Assembly: GCA_036381495.1 (NCBI GenBank)
Contig: DASVCS010000057.1
Location: 62,001-126,000 of the forward strand
Direction of reading: 5' to 3'
Length of the DNA stretch: 64,000 nt
Origin: DASVCS01 sp036381495
GTDB taxonomy: Bacteria; Gemmatimonadota; Gemmatimonadetes; Longimicrobiales; RSA9
Positions 51,616-61,387 of the stretch are shown here, in pieces (the first letter of the stretch is position 1; each line of letters opens with the position of its first letter). The notes beneath the pieces are model-generated. The model was not told where the DNA came from, ran no database searches, and saw only the letters and a list, made by a program, of their open reading frames with translations. The translations under genes and the position numbers were made by a program.

Positions 51616-53320
51616 GTCCCGGGGTGGGGTGGTAGGGCATAGGGAACCACCGCTCGAGATATCGCCTCAGTGCCTCCAGGTCCGTGCCGGCGCAGCGGAA
51701 GGCGATGTGGCCGTCGGGGCGGACCAGGTATTGGGCGGCGGTCTCGATGCCGAGGCGTGCGAACGCTGTGCCGGCGGGGTCGACGAGGGCGCCGGGGGCG
51801 GGGGTGCGCGTGAGCCGGTGCACGGCCAGGAGGTCGCCGAAGTGGGCGCGCAGCGTGGGCACGGGTGCGTCGTCCCACGCCTCCGGCGCGCCGCAGAGGA
51901 GGAGGTGGAGGCGCGGCCCGGCGGTCTCGCGCTGGAGCGAGGTCGGGTGGCCGTCGCGGGTCAGTTCGGCGTCCGGCAGCCGGTCGCCGGCCAGGGGACC
52001 GCGGCGCAGCCGCGGTTCGGCCTCGCGCGAGAGCGGGCTCCGGCGGTAGCGAATGCCGAGCTGTGAGATGAAACGAAAGAGGCGCGCCCGTCGCGACCGC
52101 GAAGCCATGAGCCACGGCAGCAGGTGCGGCAGCAGAAGGTTCCGGAGCGCGGTCGCGAGCCGGCTGCGCGCCACCGCCACGACTGCGGAGAACAGGCGGT
52201 CCGTGTAGCGGAGCAGGAAGCGGCCGACGGGCCAGCGTTCGGCCTCGTAGCTGTTCAGCAGCGCCGGGTCCGCCGCGCCGCGGGTCACGAGCGCGAGCTT
52301 CCAGCCCAGGTTCCAGGCGTCCTGGATCCCGGTGTTCATCCCCTGGGCGCCGACCGGGCTGTGGATGTGCGCGGCGTCACCGGCGAGGAAGATGCGCCCG
52401 GCGCGGTAGTGCGCCGCCTGGCGGTGATGCAGCCGGAACCGGGTCAGCCAGGCGGGGTCGTGGAGCCGGACGCGCCCGCCGGTCGCCGCATCCGCCACGG
52501 CCTGGAGCTCGGCCAGGGACAGATCGCGGGTCGTGGGCTCGCGGTCCGCGCGCTCCCGGCCGTCCGGCTCGATGCCGATCAATCGCCACGTCGTCGGCCG
52601 GCCGAGAGGGAAGAAGAGCGCGACGCCGCGCCGGCCGGTGAACGCATGGATGATGCCCCGTTCGAGGGGGCCCTCGAGCTCGACGTCGCCGAGCATGAAG
52701 TCCTGCGGGTACGCGCCGCCGCCGAACGCGATGCCGGCGCCCTTGCGCACCGTGCTGTGGGCTCCGTCGCAGCCGGCCAGGTACCGGGTCCGGACGATTT
52801 CGAGACGGCCATCGCGGTGCCGAAGCGTGCAGGCGACGTCGTCGCTCCCCGCCTCGAACCCGGTCAACTCGACCCCGCGCTCGATCGTCACGCCCACGGC
52901 CGCGAGGTGCGCGCCCAGCACGCCCTCGGTCTCGGCCTGCGAGACGAACAGCACGTAGGGGAAGCGCGTGTCGGCGGCGCCGATGTCGCCGACCGGGAGA
53001 TCGACGACCGCATCATCGAGGTGGATGCGCACCCGCGCGCCCGGGTTCCCGCGCGAGACCAGGGCGTCCGCGAGACCCAGGGCATCGAGGACTTCGAGGC
53101 TGCGCGCCTGGACCGCCAGTGCGCGCGACTCGCGGCCCCGCTCGACGAGGCGGTCGATGATCCGCAGCCGTGCGCCGAACGTCTGGAGCTGCGCGGCGAG
53201 CGTCAGTCCGGTCGGGCCGGCGCCGACGACCAGGACGTCCAGCGTTTCGTCGCCCGTGGCGATGGCATCGCCTTCGCTGTCCGCCACGGCTCCATCCTTT
53301 CCGGCGGCGAGGGGGCGCAT
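51608..53320 (-). CDS. FAD-dependent aromatic monooxygenase (PHBH/PheA-TfdB type)
   Basis: 570 residues. The FAD Rossmann motif is VLVVGAGPTGLTLAAQL; the DG motif is YLAGCDGAHSTVRK; the GD motif is FLAGDAAHIHSPVGAQGMN. A C-terminal thioredoxin-like domain (~430-570) is typical of the class. It would hydroxylate a phenol or polyketide-like ring with NAD(P)H. The start at 53320 lacks a strong ribosome binding site; the GTG at 53286, after GGATGGAGCC, is an alternative. The final codons CCG-GGC-TAG come from the first unit of the GCTAGG array, so the repeat defines the C-terminus. Confidence 0.9.
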   Translation of the reverse strand: MRPLAAGKDGAVADSEGDAIATGDETLDVLVVGAGPTGLTLAAQLQTFGARLRIIDRLVERGRESRALAVQARSLEVLDALGLADALVSRGNPGARVRIHLDDAVVDLPVGDIGAADTRFPYVLFVSQAETEGVLGAHLAAVGVTIERGVELTGFEAGSDDVACTLRHRDGRLEIVRTRYLAGCDGAHSTVRKGAGIAFGGGAYPQDFMLGDVELEGPLERGIIHAFTGRRGVALFFPLGRPTTWRLIGIEPDGRERADREPTTRDLSLAELQAVADAATGGRVRLHDPAWLTRFRLHHRQAAHYRAGRIFLAGDAAHIHSPVGAQGMNTGIQDAWNLGWKLALVTRGAADPALLNSYEAERWPVGRFLLRYTDRLFSAVVAVARSRLATALRNLLLPHLLPWLMASRSRRARLFRFISQLGIRYRRSPLSREAEPRLRRGPLAGDRLPDAELTRDGHPTSLQRETAGPRLHLLLCGAPEAWDDAPVPTLRAHFGDLLAVHRLTRTPAPGALVDPAGTAFARLGIETAAQYLVRPDGHIAFRCAGTDLEALRRYLERWFPMPYHPTPGPG

Positions 53321-53395
53321 CCGTCTGGAACCGGAATGGACCGCGGGCCGCGGTGGTTGTCAACCGCCGGCCGGGTCCCGCGGCGCGGGCATCGA

Positions 53396-53424
53396 GCCAG
53401 ATGCGCGCGAGGCACGCATCTGGC
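53396..53424. promoter_or_regulatory. Perfect 10 bp inverted repeat in a divergent gap
   Basis: GCCAGATGCG and CGCATCTGGC are separated by nine bases. It lies in the 370 bp divergent gap between the monooxygenase and the trypsin-like protease, about 75 bases upstream of the monooxygenase start. It could be an operator; no regulator gene is beside it. Nothing else is seen in the gap. Confidence 0.4.
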
Positions 53425-53690
53425 CCGTTGCGGCGCTGTCGCGCGCGCACGCTCGACCGTAGGCTGGTGCGCGTGTCCGTTCGCGGGCACGCGATCCTCG
53501 TAGCGCCGTTCCATCGATTCCAGCGAAAGAAGCAGCCGTCGGCCCGCAGCACGCTTCGGCCGGCGCAGTCCCGGTCCGCCAGCGACTGGTCGCGGGCGGA
53601 TCGGGCCGGACCCCGGGATGCCGACGCGGGCGGATCCGGCGTTCGGGGAGGACCGTTCCCATCACTTTTCAACCTTCAACGGAGGTCAGG

Positions 53691-54944
53691 ATGAGCCGAT
53701 TCACCCCCGTGTTTCGCCTGCTCGCGGCCGGCACGATCCTCTATGCCGTCGCGTGCGCCGATGTACCGGACCCGACGGCGCCCGAGGACGCGGACGCATT
53801 CGATGCATCGGGCGCGTTTCGGGCGACGCCGCCCGAGCCCTCGGTCCTCGTGCGGACCGTCCCCGGGTTCGGCGGTCTGTTCCTGGACGCGGACGGCGTG
53901 CCGACGGTGTACCTGACGGAATCGGGGGATCGTGGCGCGGCGGAGCGGGCGCTGGCCGCGTTCATGCGCGCCCGCGGCTTCGCGCCCTCGGAGCTGCGCG
54001 TGCGCCGGGGCGCATTCACCTACGAGCGCCTCGACGGCTGGTTCCGCCAGGGGTCTCCCGAGGTGTTGGACGTTCCCGGCGCCGTCTTCGTCGACCTCGA
54101 TGAGGCGAACAACCGGTTGCTGGTCGGCGTCGAACACGCAGCGGCGGGGAACGGCGTGCGCGCGGCGCTCGCGCGTCGCGGCGTGCCGCCGGATGCGATC
54201 GAGATCCGGGAGACGGAGCCGATTTACGCCGTCGCCACGCTGCGCGACTTCGTCCGCCCGGTGGAGGGCGGGCTCCAGTTCCATTTCAGCAATTTCCTGT
54301 GCACGATGGGCTTCAACGCCATCCGCGGCGGCGAGGATTCGTTCATCACCAACTCCCACTGCACGGATCGGCAGGGCGGGACGGAGGGAACGGAGTACTT
54401 CCAGCCGCTCTCGACCGTGGCCAACAGCTTCATCGGCACGGAGGTCGACGACCCGACGTACTTCCGGCGGGGCGATTGCCCGCGCGGCCGGAGATGCCGC
54501 TACAGCGACAGCTCGCGGGCGGAGTACGCGAGCGGCGTGAGCTTCGACCTGGGCGCGATCGCGCGTACGGCGTCGCGCGGCAACCTGTCGGGCTCGCTGA
54601 ACATCGTCGGCACGTTCACGATCACGGGCGAGCAGGCCGACCCGCTGGTGGGCGAGGAGCTGAACAAAGTCGGCCGCACCACCGGCTGGACCTTCGGCCA
54701 GGTCACGAACACGTGCGTGGACACGAACGTCTCCGGCACCAACATCACGCAACTCTGCCAGAGCTTCGTGGCCGGCGGCGTGGGTAGCGGCGACAGCGGC
54801 TCGCCGGTCTTCGCGTGGCCCGGGAGCGGGAGCGACGTCACGCTCTACGGGATCCTGTGGGGCGGCAACTCCGCGGGGACGCTGTTCGTCTTCAGCCCCC
54901 TGTCCGGGATCGAGCGCGAACTGGGCAGCCTGACGACCTTCTGA
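53691..54944 (+). CDS. Trypsin-fold (S1-like) protease lipoprotein
   Basis: 417 residues; the ATG follows GGAGGTCAGG. The lipoprotein signal ends at YAVAC (Cys22). Residues ~50-185 form an alpha/beta prodomain-like part. The protease domain starts near 195 (FSNFLCTMGFNAIRGGEDSF) with His223 in TNSHCTD, Asp286 in FDLGAI and Ser369 in GSGDSGSPVF, a full catalytic triad. Paired Cys residues suggest disulfides. It is likely an anchored or shed protease; the prodomain may keep it inactive until cleaved. Confidence 0.85.
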   Translation: MSRFTPVFRLLAAGTILYAVACADVPDPTAPEDADAFDASGAFRATPPEPSVLVRTVPGFGGLFLDADGVPTVYLTESGDRGAAERALAAFMRARGFAPSELRVRRGAFTYERLDGWFRQGSPEVLDVPGAVFVDLDEANNRLLVGVEHAAAGNGVRAALARRGVPPDAIEIRETEPIYAVATLRDFVRPVEGGLQFHFSNFLCTMGFNAIRGGEDSFITNSHCTDRQGGTEGTEYFQPLSTVANSFIGTEVDDPTYFRRGDCPRGRRCRYSDSSRAEYASGVSFDLGAIARTASRGNLSGSLNIVGTFTITGEQADPLVGEELNKVGRTTGWTFGQVTNTCVDTNVSGTNITQLCQSFVAGGVGSGDSGSPVFAWPGSGSDVTLYGILWGGNSAGTLFVFSPLSGIERELGSLTTF

Positions 54945-54982
54945 ACGAGACGACGCCGGCGCAGCCGGCGGACGCCGCGGTG

Positions 54983-55018
54983 CGCCGGGCGGCGGAGGGC
55001 CGTTTCCGCCGCCCGGCG
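54983..55018 (+). terminator. GC-rich hairpin after the protease gene
   Basis: A perfect 14 bp stem (54983-54996 with 55005-55018) closes an eight-base loop, 38 bases after the stop. There is only TTCC after it and no T-run, so termination is likely but not certain. The rest of the 352 bp gap to 55296 shows no gene. Confidence 0.5.
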
Positions 55019-55296
55019 TTCCGCGGTGTCGCCACCTGATTCGGACTGTCCTCCGTAGAGTCCCACCGGCGGACCATCGGAGCGCCGGGTCGGTGATGCG
55101 CCGCCGCGCATCCGGCGCAAGCCCTCGACATCCGCTCTTGCCTCGAATCCGCAAGGTGCCGTCCCTCTCCCGTGGTGCATCGAGCGGTCGGGCAGTACCT
55201 TCCCCGGAAAGCCGCCGCACGCGTGTCCCGGCGGCGGACGCGGACGCCGCGGCCCACCGCCCGGGCGTCCGTCCTTTCGTTTCACCGAGGGAAGTC

Positions 55297-56703
55297 ATGG
55301 AATTCGCGATTCTGGGTGCCGGCGGCGTCGGCGGCTATTACGGCGGCGTGCTGGCGCAGTCGGGCCACGACGTGTGGCTCCTTGCCCGGGGCGACCACCG
55401 GGCGGCGATCGAGGCACGGGGCCTCGAGATCCGCGAGCCGGAAGGGCGCGCCGTGGTCCGCGTTCGTGCGACGTCGGATGGGGCCCGGATCCCCGCGGTC
55501 GATGTCGCGGTCGTGGCGGTCAAGGCGTACGACCTCGACGATGTCGCGCCGATCGCCGCGCGCCTTGCGTCGGCCGGAGCCGTGGTGCTACCGCTGCTCA
55601 ACGGCGTGGAGGCGGCCGACCGGCTCATCGAGCGGGGCGTTCCGGCGGACCGGGTGCTCGGCGGCGTGACGTACATCAGTGCGTTCCGCACGGCGCCGGG
55701 CGTCATCGAGCGGGTGAGCCCGTTCCGCCGCGTCCTCACGGGCGTGCTGAACGGCGCCGAGAGCGGCGTGGCGGAGCGCATCGCGGCAGCGTTCCGTGAT
55801 GCCGGCGTGGATGCCGCGGCGGTGCCCGACATCCGCGTCGAGCTCTGGCGCAAGTTCGCCTTTCTCGCCCCACTGGCGGCGGCGTGCGGGCTCTCGCGGG
55901 CGCCGGTCGGCGCGGTCCGGTCGAGACCGCTCGGCCGCGCCCTCCTCGAGCGCGCGGTGCGCGAGGTCGTGGCCGTTGCGCGGGCGCGCGGCGTGCCGCT
56001 CGACCCGGACGAGGCGGAGCAGACGCTCCGGCGCATCGAGGGGCTGCCGCCCGGGATGAAGCCCAGCTTCCTGGTCGACCTCGAGGCGGGCGCCCGCACC
56101 GAGCTCGACATCCTGAGCGGCGCGGTCGCTCGCATCGGCCGCGAGGTGGGCGTCGAGACGCCGGTGCACGACACGGCAGCGGCGGCGCTCGACCTGGCGC
56201 CGGAGGCGGACCCTCCGCCCTACCGGCTCCGCGCGCACCGGCCCGGCGACCTGGGGTGGATCGTCCACCGCCACGGGGTCCTGTACCACGCGGAGTACGG
56301 CTGGGACGAGCGGTTCGAGGCGCTGGTCGCCGACGTCGTCGCGAACTTCGTCCGGGACTTCGACCCCGCGCGCGAGCGGTGCTGGATCGCGGAGCGGAAC
56401 GGCGAGCGGGTCGGTTCCGTCCTCCTCGTCAAAGATCCGGAGATGCCGGACACGGTCGCGAAGCTGCGGCTGCTCCTCGTCGAGCCGTCCGCGCGCGGGC
56501 TCGGTATTGGCCGCCGCCTGGTCGCCGAGTGTACCCGCTTCGCCCGGGAAGTGGGGTACCGGAAGATCACGCTGTGGACCGACACCAACCTCCACGCGGC
56601 GCGGCGGATCTACGAGCGGGAGGGCTACCGGCGCGTCCACGCGGAGCCGCACGACCTCTTCGGCGAAGGGTTGGTCGGCGAGACGTGGGAGCTGGCGCTG
56701 TGA
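55297..56703 (+). CDS. Ketopantoate reductase-like protein fused to a GNAT acetyltransferase
   Basis: 468 residues in one uninterrupted frame; the ATG at 55297 follows GAGGGAAG. Residues 1-~300 are a PanE/ApbA-type reductase: FAILGAGGVGGYYGGVLAQS, VAVVAVKAYDLDD, PLLNGVEAADRL, and the C-terminal helical domain with the Lys in LWRKFAFLAPLAAACGLSRA. Residues ~305-468 are a GNAT domain of the kind usually attached to MarR regulators: GDLGWIVHRHGVLYHAEYGW, then VEPSARGLGIGRRLVAECTR for acetyl-CoA, and TNLHAARRIYEREGYRRV. The two parts join without a linker or shift. Substrates are unknown. Confidence 0.88.
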   Translation: MEFAILGAGGVGGYYGGVLAQSGHDVWLLARGDHRAAIEARGLEIREPEGRAVVRVRATSDGARIPAVDVAVVAVKAYDLDDVAPIAARLASAGAVVLPLLNGVEAADRLIERGVPADRVLGGVTYISAFRTAPGVIERVSPFRRVLTGVLNGAESGVAERIAAAFRDAGVDAAAVPDIRVELWRKFAFLAPLAAACGLSRAPVGAVRSRPLGRALLERAVREVVAVARARGVPLDPDEAEQTLRRIEGLPPGMKPSFLVDLEAGARTELDILSGAVARIGREVGVETPVHDTAAAALDLAPEADPPPYRLRAHRPGDLGWIVHRHGVLYHAEYGWDERFEALVADVVANFVRDFDPARERCWIAERNGERVGSVLLVKDPEMPDTVAKLRLLLVEPSARGLGIGRRLVAECTRFAREVGYRKITLWTDTNLHAARRIYEREGYRRVHAEPHDLFGEGLVGETWELAL

Positions 56704-56787
56704 TGCCGGTTCGGGGCGGACGCGTCCCGTCTGGAGACGCGCCCGCCCGCGGCCCGTTCAGGATCGGCGCGCGTTCCGCCTGGAGCG

Positions 56788-56872
56788 GTTCACCCGCGGG
56801 TTCGGAACCACGCCGCCGCTCGCCGCGCTCGGTTCGCGGGCGCGTGCGACTCCGGAGTGACGCGACAGCCGC

Positions 56873-56873
<1 letters not shown>
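56788..56873 (+). repeat. Interspersed ~85 bp repeat, copy 2
   Basis: It matches the reverse complement of 14550-14635 over about 85 bases. It fills most of the gap between the fusion gene and fabF, and its end touches the fabF stop codon. Confidence 0.75.
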
Positions 56874-58128
<1,255 letters not shown>

Positions 58129-58132
<4 letters not shown>

Positions 58133-58173
58133 GGGCGCGCTCCGGGTCGCAAGAAATCGATCATCTGCTGCAC
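58129..58173 (-). CDS. Possible 14-residue leader peptide before fabF
   Basis: GTG at 58173 lies nine bases after AGGAGA and encodes VQQMIDFLRPGARP, ending at TGA within GTGA, where the GTG is the fabF start. The placement suggests translational coupling. It could also be the relic of a truncated upstream gene, such as the end of a carrier protein gene, but no similarity is claimed. Confidence 0.4.
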
Positions 58174-58458
58174 GTCTTTCGTTCTCCTGGAAGATTCGAG
58201 CCCCGGCGCGTGCGCGGCATTTCGCGCGCCGCGCCGGGCGCCCGCCGAGGGCTCGTGTCGGAACCCCTGCCGACGGCCGGCCCGTATTACGCCGCCGGCG
58301 GGGGACTGTCAAGTGGGGACGGGTGGGTGCGCGCGCCCCGGGCGGGGACGGAGCAGGGGCGGGCGGCCGCGCGCCGGCGCGTGGCGTGGGCGGGCGGGGG
58401 TTGCGGGCGGCTCGGGCCCGGCCCGGCCGGCGATGCGGCCCGGACGGCCCACGGCCGC

Positions 58459-59619
58459 CTACTCGTTCGGGAGCACCTCGACCTCGTAGACGAGCATCGT
58501 GTTCGGGGGGATCACGAAGCGCGGCACGCCCGGCACCTCCGGCGCGTACAGGCCGCTCCGGCCGTACGCCAGCTCCGCGGGGACGATGACGACGCGCCGC
58601 TCGCCCGGCTTCATCGCGGCGATCACGCGGTCGAGACCGGGATTGATGGTCGTCTCACCGGGCGCGAACGGGAAGACGCGCGGCGGATCGAACCAGCCCG
58701 GCTCGCCCTCCGCGCCGCTGCCGAAGGCCATGGGCGCCAGCGCCGGACCGTCGTAGCCGATGCGGTGCTCCATGTACCGGAGCGCGGTCCCGCGGTAGCG
58801 GACGCGGCGCGGGCCGCCCGCCGGAGCCACCGCCGCGCCCGCGCTCAGGCGCACCGTGCGCACGCCTCTCTCCGGGCCGGTCGCATCCGGCCAGTGGCTC
58901 GCGACCCATGCGCGCTCCGCCTGACGCCGCCGTTCGACGTCCTGCGCGACGCGCTGCACGGCCGCGCCCACCAGCGCCCGGAACGTCGCCGTCCTGGGAC
59001 GGAACACCTCGGCCGCCGGACCGACGCGCACGATCCGCACGCTGTCGACGACGTCGCCCTGGACAATGCGCATCACGACGTCCAACCCCTCGACGACGTT
59101 GCCGAAAACCGTGTAATCGCCATCGAGATACGAGCGATCGCCGAGCGTGATGTAGAACTGGCTGCCATTCGTGTGGGGCCCGCTGTTCGCGATCCCGAGC
59201 GCGCCCGCATGGTCGTGGCTCAGCCGCGCATGGATCTCGTTCGGGTAGGCGTAGCCGGGGCCGTCCGCGCGGTCGGAGCGCGGGATGCCGGCCTGGATCA
59301 CGTGCCCGGGGACGACGCGGTGGAAGACGGTGCCGTCGTAGAACGGGCGGCCGAGGTCGAAGGCGGCGTTCGCGATGGTCCCCTCCGCCAGCCCGACGAA
59401 GCCGGCCACCGTCATCGGCGTGAGCTCGGGCTCGAGCCGGGCGCGGATCAAGCCCTTCGTCGTATAGATGTCGGCGTAGAGGCCGTCGGGCAGCGTCGTC
59501 TGCGCGCGGGCGCGGGTGGCGGGCGCGAGAATCGCCGCGCACGCGAGGGCGGAGGCGAGCGTGAGGCGCGCCAGCCGGCCCGCGCACCCGGTCGCGGTTC
59601 GCCGCGTCATCCGTGTCAT
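58459..59619 (-). CDS. Exported dual peptidyl-prolyl isomerase: cyclophilin fused to FKBP
   Basis: 386 residues; the ATG at 59619 follows GGAG. A signal peptide ends near RARAQ (residue 40). Residues ~45-200 are a cyclophilin: FYDGTVFHRVVPGHVIQAG with the catalytic Arg101, and NGSQFYITLGD. Residues ~280-386 are an FKBP: NPGLDRVIAAMKPGERRVVI, then PAELAYGRSG and IPPNTMLVYEVEVL. The middle ~70 residues link them. Both folds catalyse proline isomerisation, here presumably in the periplasm. Such double immunophilins are rare. Confidence 0.9.
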   Translation of the reverse strand: MTRMTRRTATGCAGRLARLTLASALACAAILAPATRARAQTTLPDGLYADIYTTKGLIRARLEPELTPMTVAGFVGLAEGTIANAAFDLGRPFYDGTVFHRVVPGHVIQAGIPRSDRADGPGYAYPNEIHARLSHDHAGALGIANSGPHTNGSQFYITLGDRSYLDGDYTVFGNVVEGLDVVMRIVQGDVVDSVRIVRVGPAAEVFRPRTATFRALVGAAVQRVAQDVERRRQAERAWVASHWPDATGPERGVRTVRLSAGAAVAPAGGPRRVRYRGTALRYMEHRIGYDGPALAPMAFGSGAEGEPGWFDPPRVFPFAPGETTINPGLDRVIAAMKPGERRVVIVPAELAYGRSGLYAPEVPGVPRFVIPPNTMLVYEVEVLPNE

Positions 59620-59691
59620 GTTCCGCTCCAGTGCCCGCCGTGGGCGCCGGCCGAGGGAGCGCCCGGCTGCGGGCCGCTCCGCTCGTCGTTC

Positions 59692-60471
59692 TCAGATCAA
59701 CGACTTCCCCTGCCCGCCATCCACCTCGATGCACGCGCCGGTCACGAGACTCGCCTGCGGAGAGGCGAGGTAGGCGACGACGCTCGCCACCTCTTCCGCC
59801 CGGCCGAACCGCCCGATCGGGAGGTTCTGCTCGACGAAGCGCGCCATCCCTTCGGGATCGGCGTGGACGCGACGGTCCCAGCTCCCGCCGGGGAACCGGA
59901 TCGAGCCGGGCGCGATGCTGTTGACGCGGATCCCGGCCGGTGCCAGCTCGAGCGACATCATCTTGGCGGCGCTGATGACCGCGGACTTCGCCGTGACGTA
60001 GAGCGAGAGCCCCGGGCCGCCGGCCTCGCGGCCCCAGACGGAGGCGATGAAGAGGATCACGCCGCCGCCCCGGTCGCGCAGGACGGGGATCGCCTCGCGC
60101 GAGAGGCGCAGCCCCGAGAGCAGGTTCAGCTCGAGCATCTCCTGCCAGTCGCGGTCCGTCGTCTCCTCGAACGGCTTGCGCCGCCCGCCGCCCACGTTGT
60201 TGACGACGATGTCGATCCCGCCCAGCACGTCCACGCTGCGCCGCGCGAAGCGACCGGCGGCGTCGGGTTCGGTGAGGTCGAGCGGCACGGCGAGGACGCG
60301 GCCGGGACCGGCGGCGTCGATCTCCGCGGCCGCGGCTTCGAGCCCCTCGGCGCCGCGCGCACAGATCGCGACGTCGCACCCCTCCGCGGCGAGGGTGTGC
60401 GCGATGGCTTTGCCGATGCCGCGGCTCGCGCCGGTGACGAGCGCGATCTTGCCTTCGAGGCCGAGGTCCAT
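59692..60471 (-). CDS. Short-chain dehydrogenase/reductase
   Basis: 259 residues from the ATG at 60471. The cofactor motif is IALVTGASRGIGKAIA, NNVGGG is the structural Asn motif, the catalytic Ser is in FIASVWG, and the Tyr/Lys pair is YVTAKSAV. It ends LVTGACIEVDGGQGKSLI, typical of 3-oxoacyl-ACP reductase-like SDRs. With fabF two genes away it could serve fatty acid synthesis, but the family is too broad to claim that. Confidence 0.9.
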   Translation of the reverse strand: MDLGLEGKIALVTGASRGIGKAIAHTLAAEGCDVAICARGAEGLEAAAAEIDAAGPGRVLAVPLDLTEPDAAGRFARRSVDVLGGIDIVVNNVGGGRRKPFEETTDRDWQEMLELNLLSGLRLSREAIPVLRDRGGGVILFIASVWGREAGGPGLSLYVTAKSAVISAAKMMSLELAPAGIRVNSIAPGSIRFPGGSWDRRVHADPEGMARFVEQNLPIGRFGRAEEVASVVAYLASPQASLVTGACIEVDGGQGKSLI

Positions 60472-60542
60472 GGGGGGAAGATTGCGTGCGGTCGGTGCGG
60501 GGGCAAGGAGGCGGTGAGAGGTGGGGAAGGGGGCGAGCGGCA

Positions 60543-60890
60543 TCACTCGGCAGGCGCGCCGACGGACGGAGCGGCTCTGCTCCTGCTTCCCGCCGCGCCC
60601 GCGTGGAACCGCCCGTCCCCGTCCCTCGCGACCTCGCCCATGATCTCGAGCGTCTCGAGGTGGCGCTCGATGAGCTCCCGCCGCGCGCCGCGGAAGGCGG
60701 CCGCCGCCTCCTCGACCGAAACCGGGGTGTCGGCGACGCCGTCGAGCAGCGCCTTCATCTGCTCGACCGCGGTCTTCGGCCACGCCCGCTTCTTCGCGCC
60801 CGGCGCGCGCCCGCCGCGGGCCTCGCCCAGCTCGGCCTCCGCCTGCGCGGCGACGTCGCCGCCGAAGCGCGCCGCCTCCGAGCGCTTCTG
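60543..60890 (-). pseudogene. 3' fragment of an unrecognised gene
   Basis: A frame without its own start runs from about 60890 to the stop at 60543. It reads SEAARFGGDVAAQAEAELGE, then RAWPKTAVEQMKALLDG and VSVEEAAAAFRGARRELIER, ending in a Ser/Ala-rich tail. The middle looks like a winged-helix end domain, faintly like the C-termini of some large DNA methyltransferases; this is only an impression. The 5' part is replaced by the IS256 transposase fragment at about 60885. Confidence 0.5.
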
Positions 60891-61290
60891 CGATGTCCCT
60901 CACCCTGCGGGTGCTCACCCCTTCCAGGTACGCCCGACAGAGCGCCTCTTCGAGCGGCGACTCCATGCGCCGATAGCGCTCGAAGACGCCCGAACGGAAC
61001 GTGCCCTCTCGGTCGCGCGGTACCGTGATCTCGAGGTCTCCGACCCGGCTCTTGAGCCCGCGCGTGTAGCTGCCGTTGCGGTAGCCCCGCCGCCCTCGCG
61101 TCCGCTCGCTCGGCTCCGCGCCCAGGTGCTGCGTGAGCTCGGCTTCGAGCACTTCTTCCAAGACCGCCTTCACAGCCCGCCGGATCTGCGCTTCGAGCCA
61201 GCTCCGGTAGTCATCGGCTCCGAACAGATGCGGCTCGGGGCCTTCGATTTCGACCTCGGTCCGGTTATCTTTCGTCTCGAACGGATCCAT
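60885..61290 (-). pseudogene. IS256-family transposase, 5' fragment
   Basis: The frame starts at ATG 61290 and matches the N-terminal ~140 residues of IS256-type (mutator) transposases: VLEEVLEAELTQHLGAEPSE, RRGYRNGSYTRGLKSRVGDL, ITVPRDREGTFRSGVFERYR and YLEGVSTRRVRDIAEALGG. After this it runs into unrelated sequence. The DDE catalytic core (normally ~400 residues in all) is missing, so it cannot be active. Confidence 0.9.
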
Positions 61291-61349
61291 CGGTCCTCCT
61301 CGGTTCGTAGGTTGGTCTTCGCAACCCCTCCTACTACCGGCCGGACCAT

Positions 61350-61387
61350 GGGTCCGTTCGCTTTTACACAGAAGAAGTTACACTACC
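61350..61387. mobile_element. IS256-type terminal inverted end
   Basis: The stretch with CGCTTTTACACAGAAGAAG and ending in ACACTACC resembles IS256-family termini and lies 60 bases outside the transposase start. Only this end of the element remains in the window. The neighbouring gene at 61364-61870 reads into it and stops there. Confidence 0.75.

Noticed and set aside
60543..61290. IS256 transposase as a complete gene extending to 59692
   Set aside because: The open frame continues, but family similarity stops near residue 139. Downstream the frame covers an unrelated fragment and then the SDR gene, which is well supported on its own.
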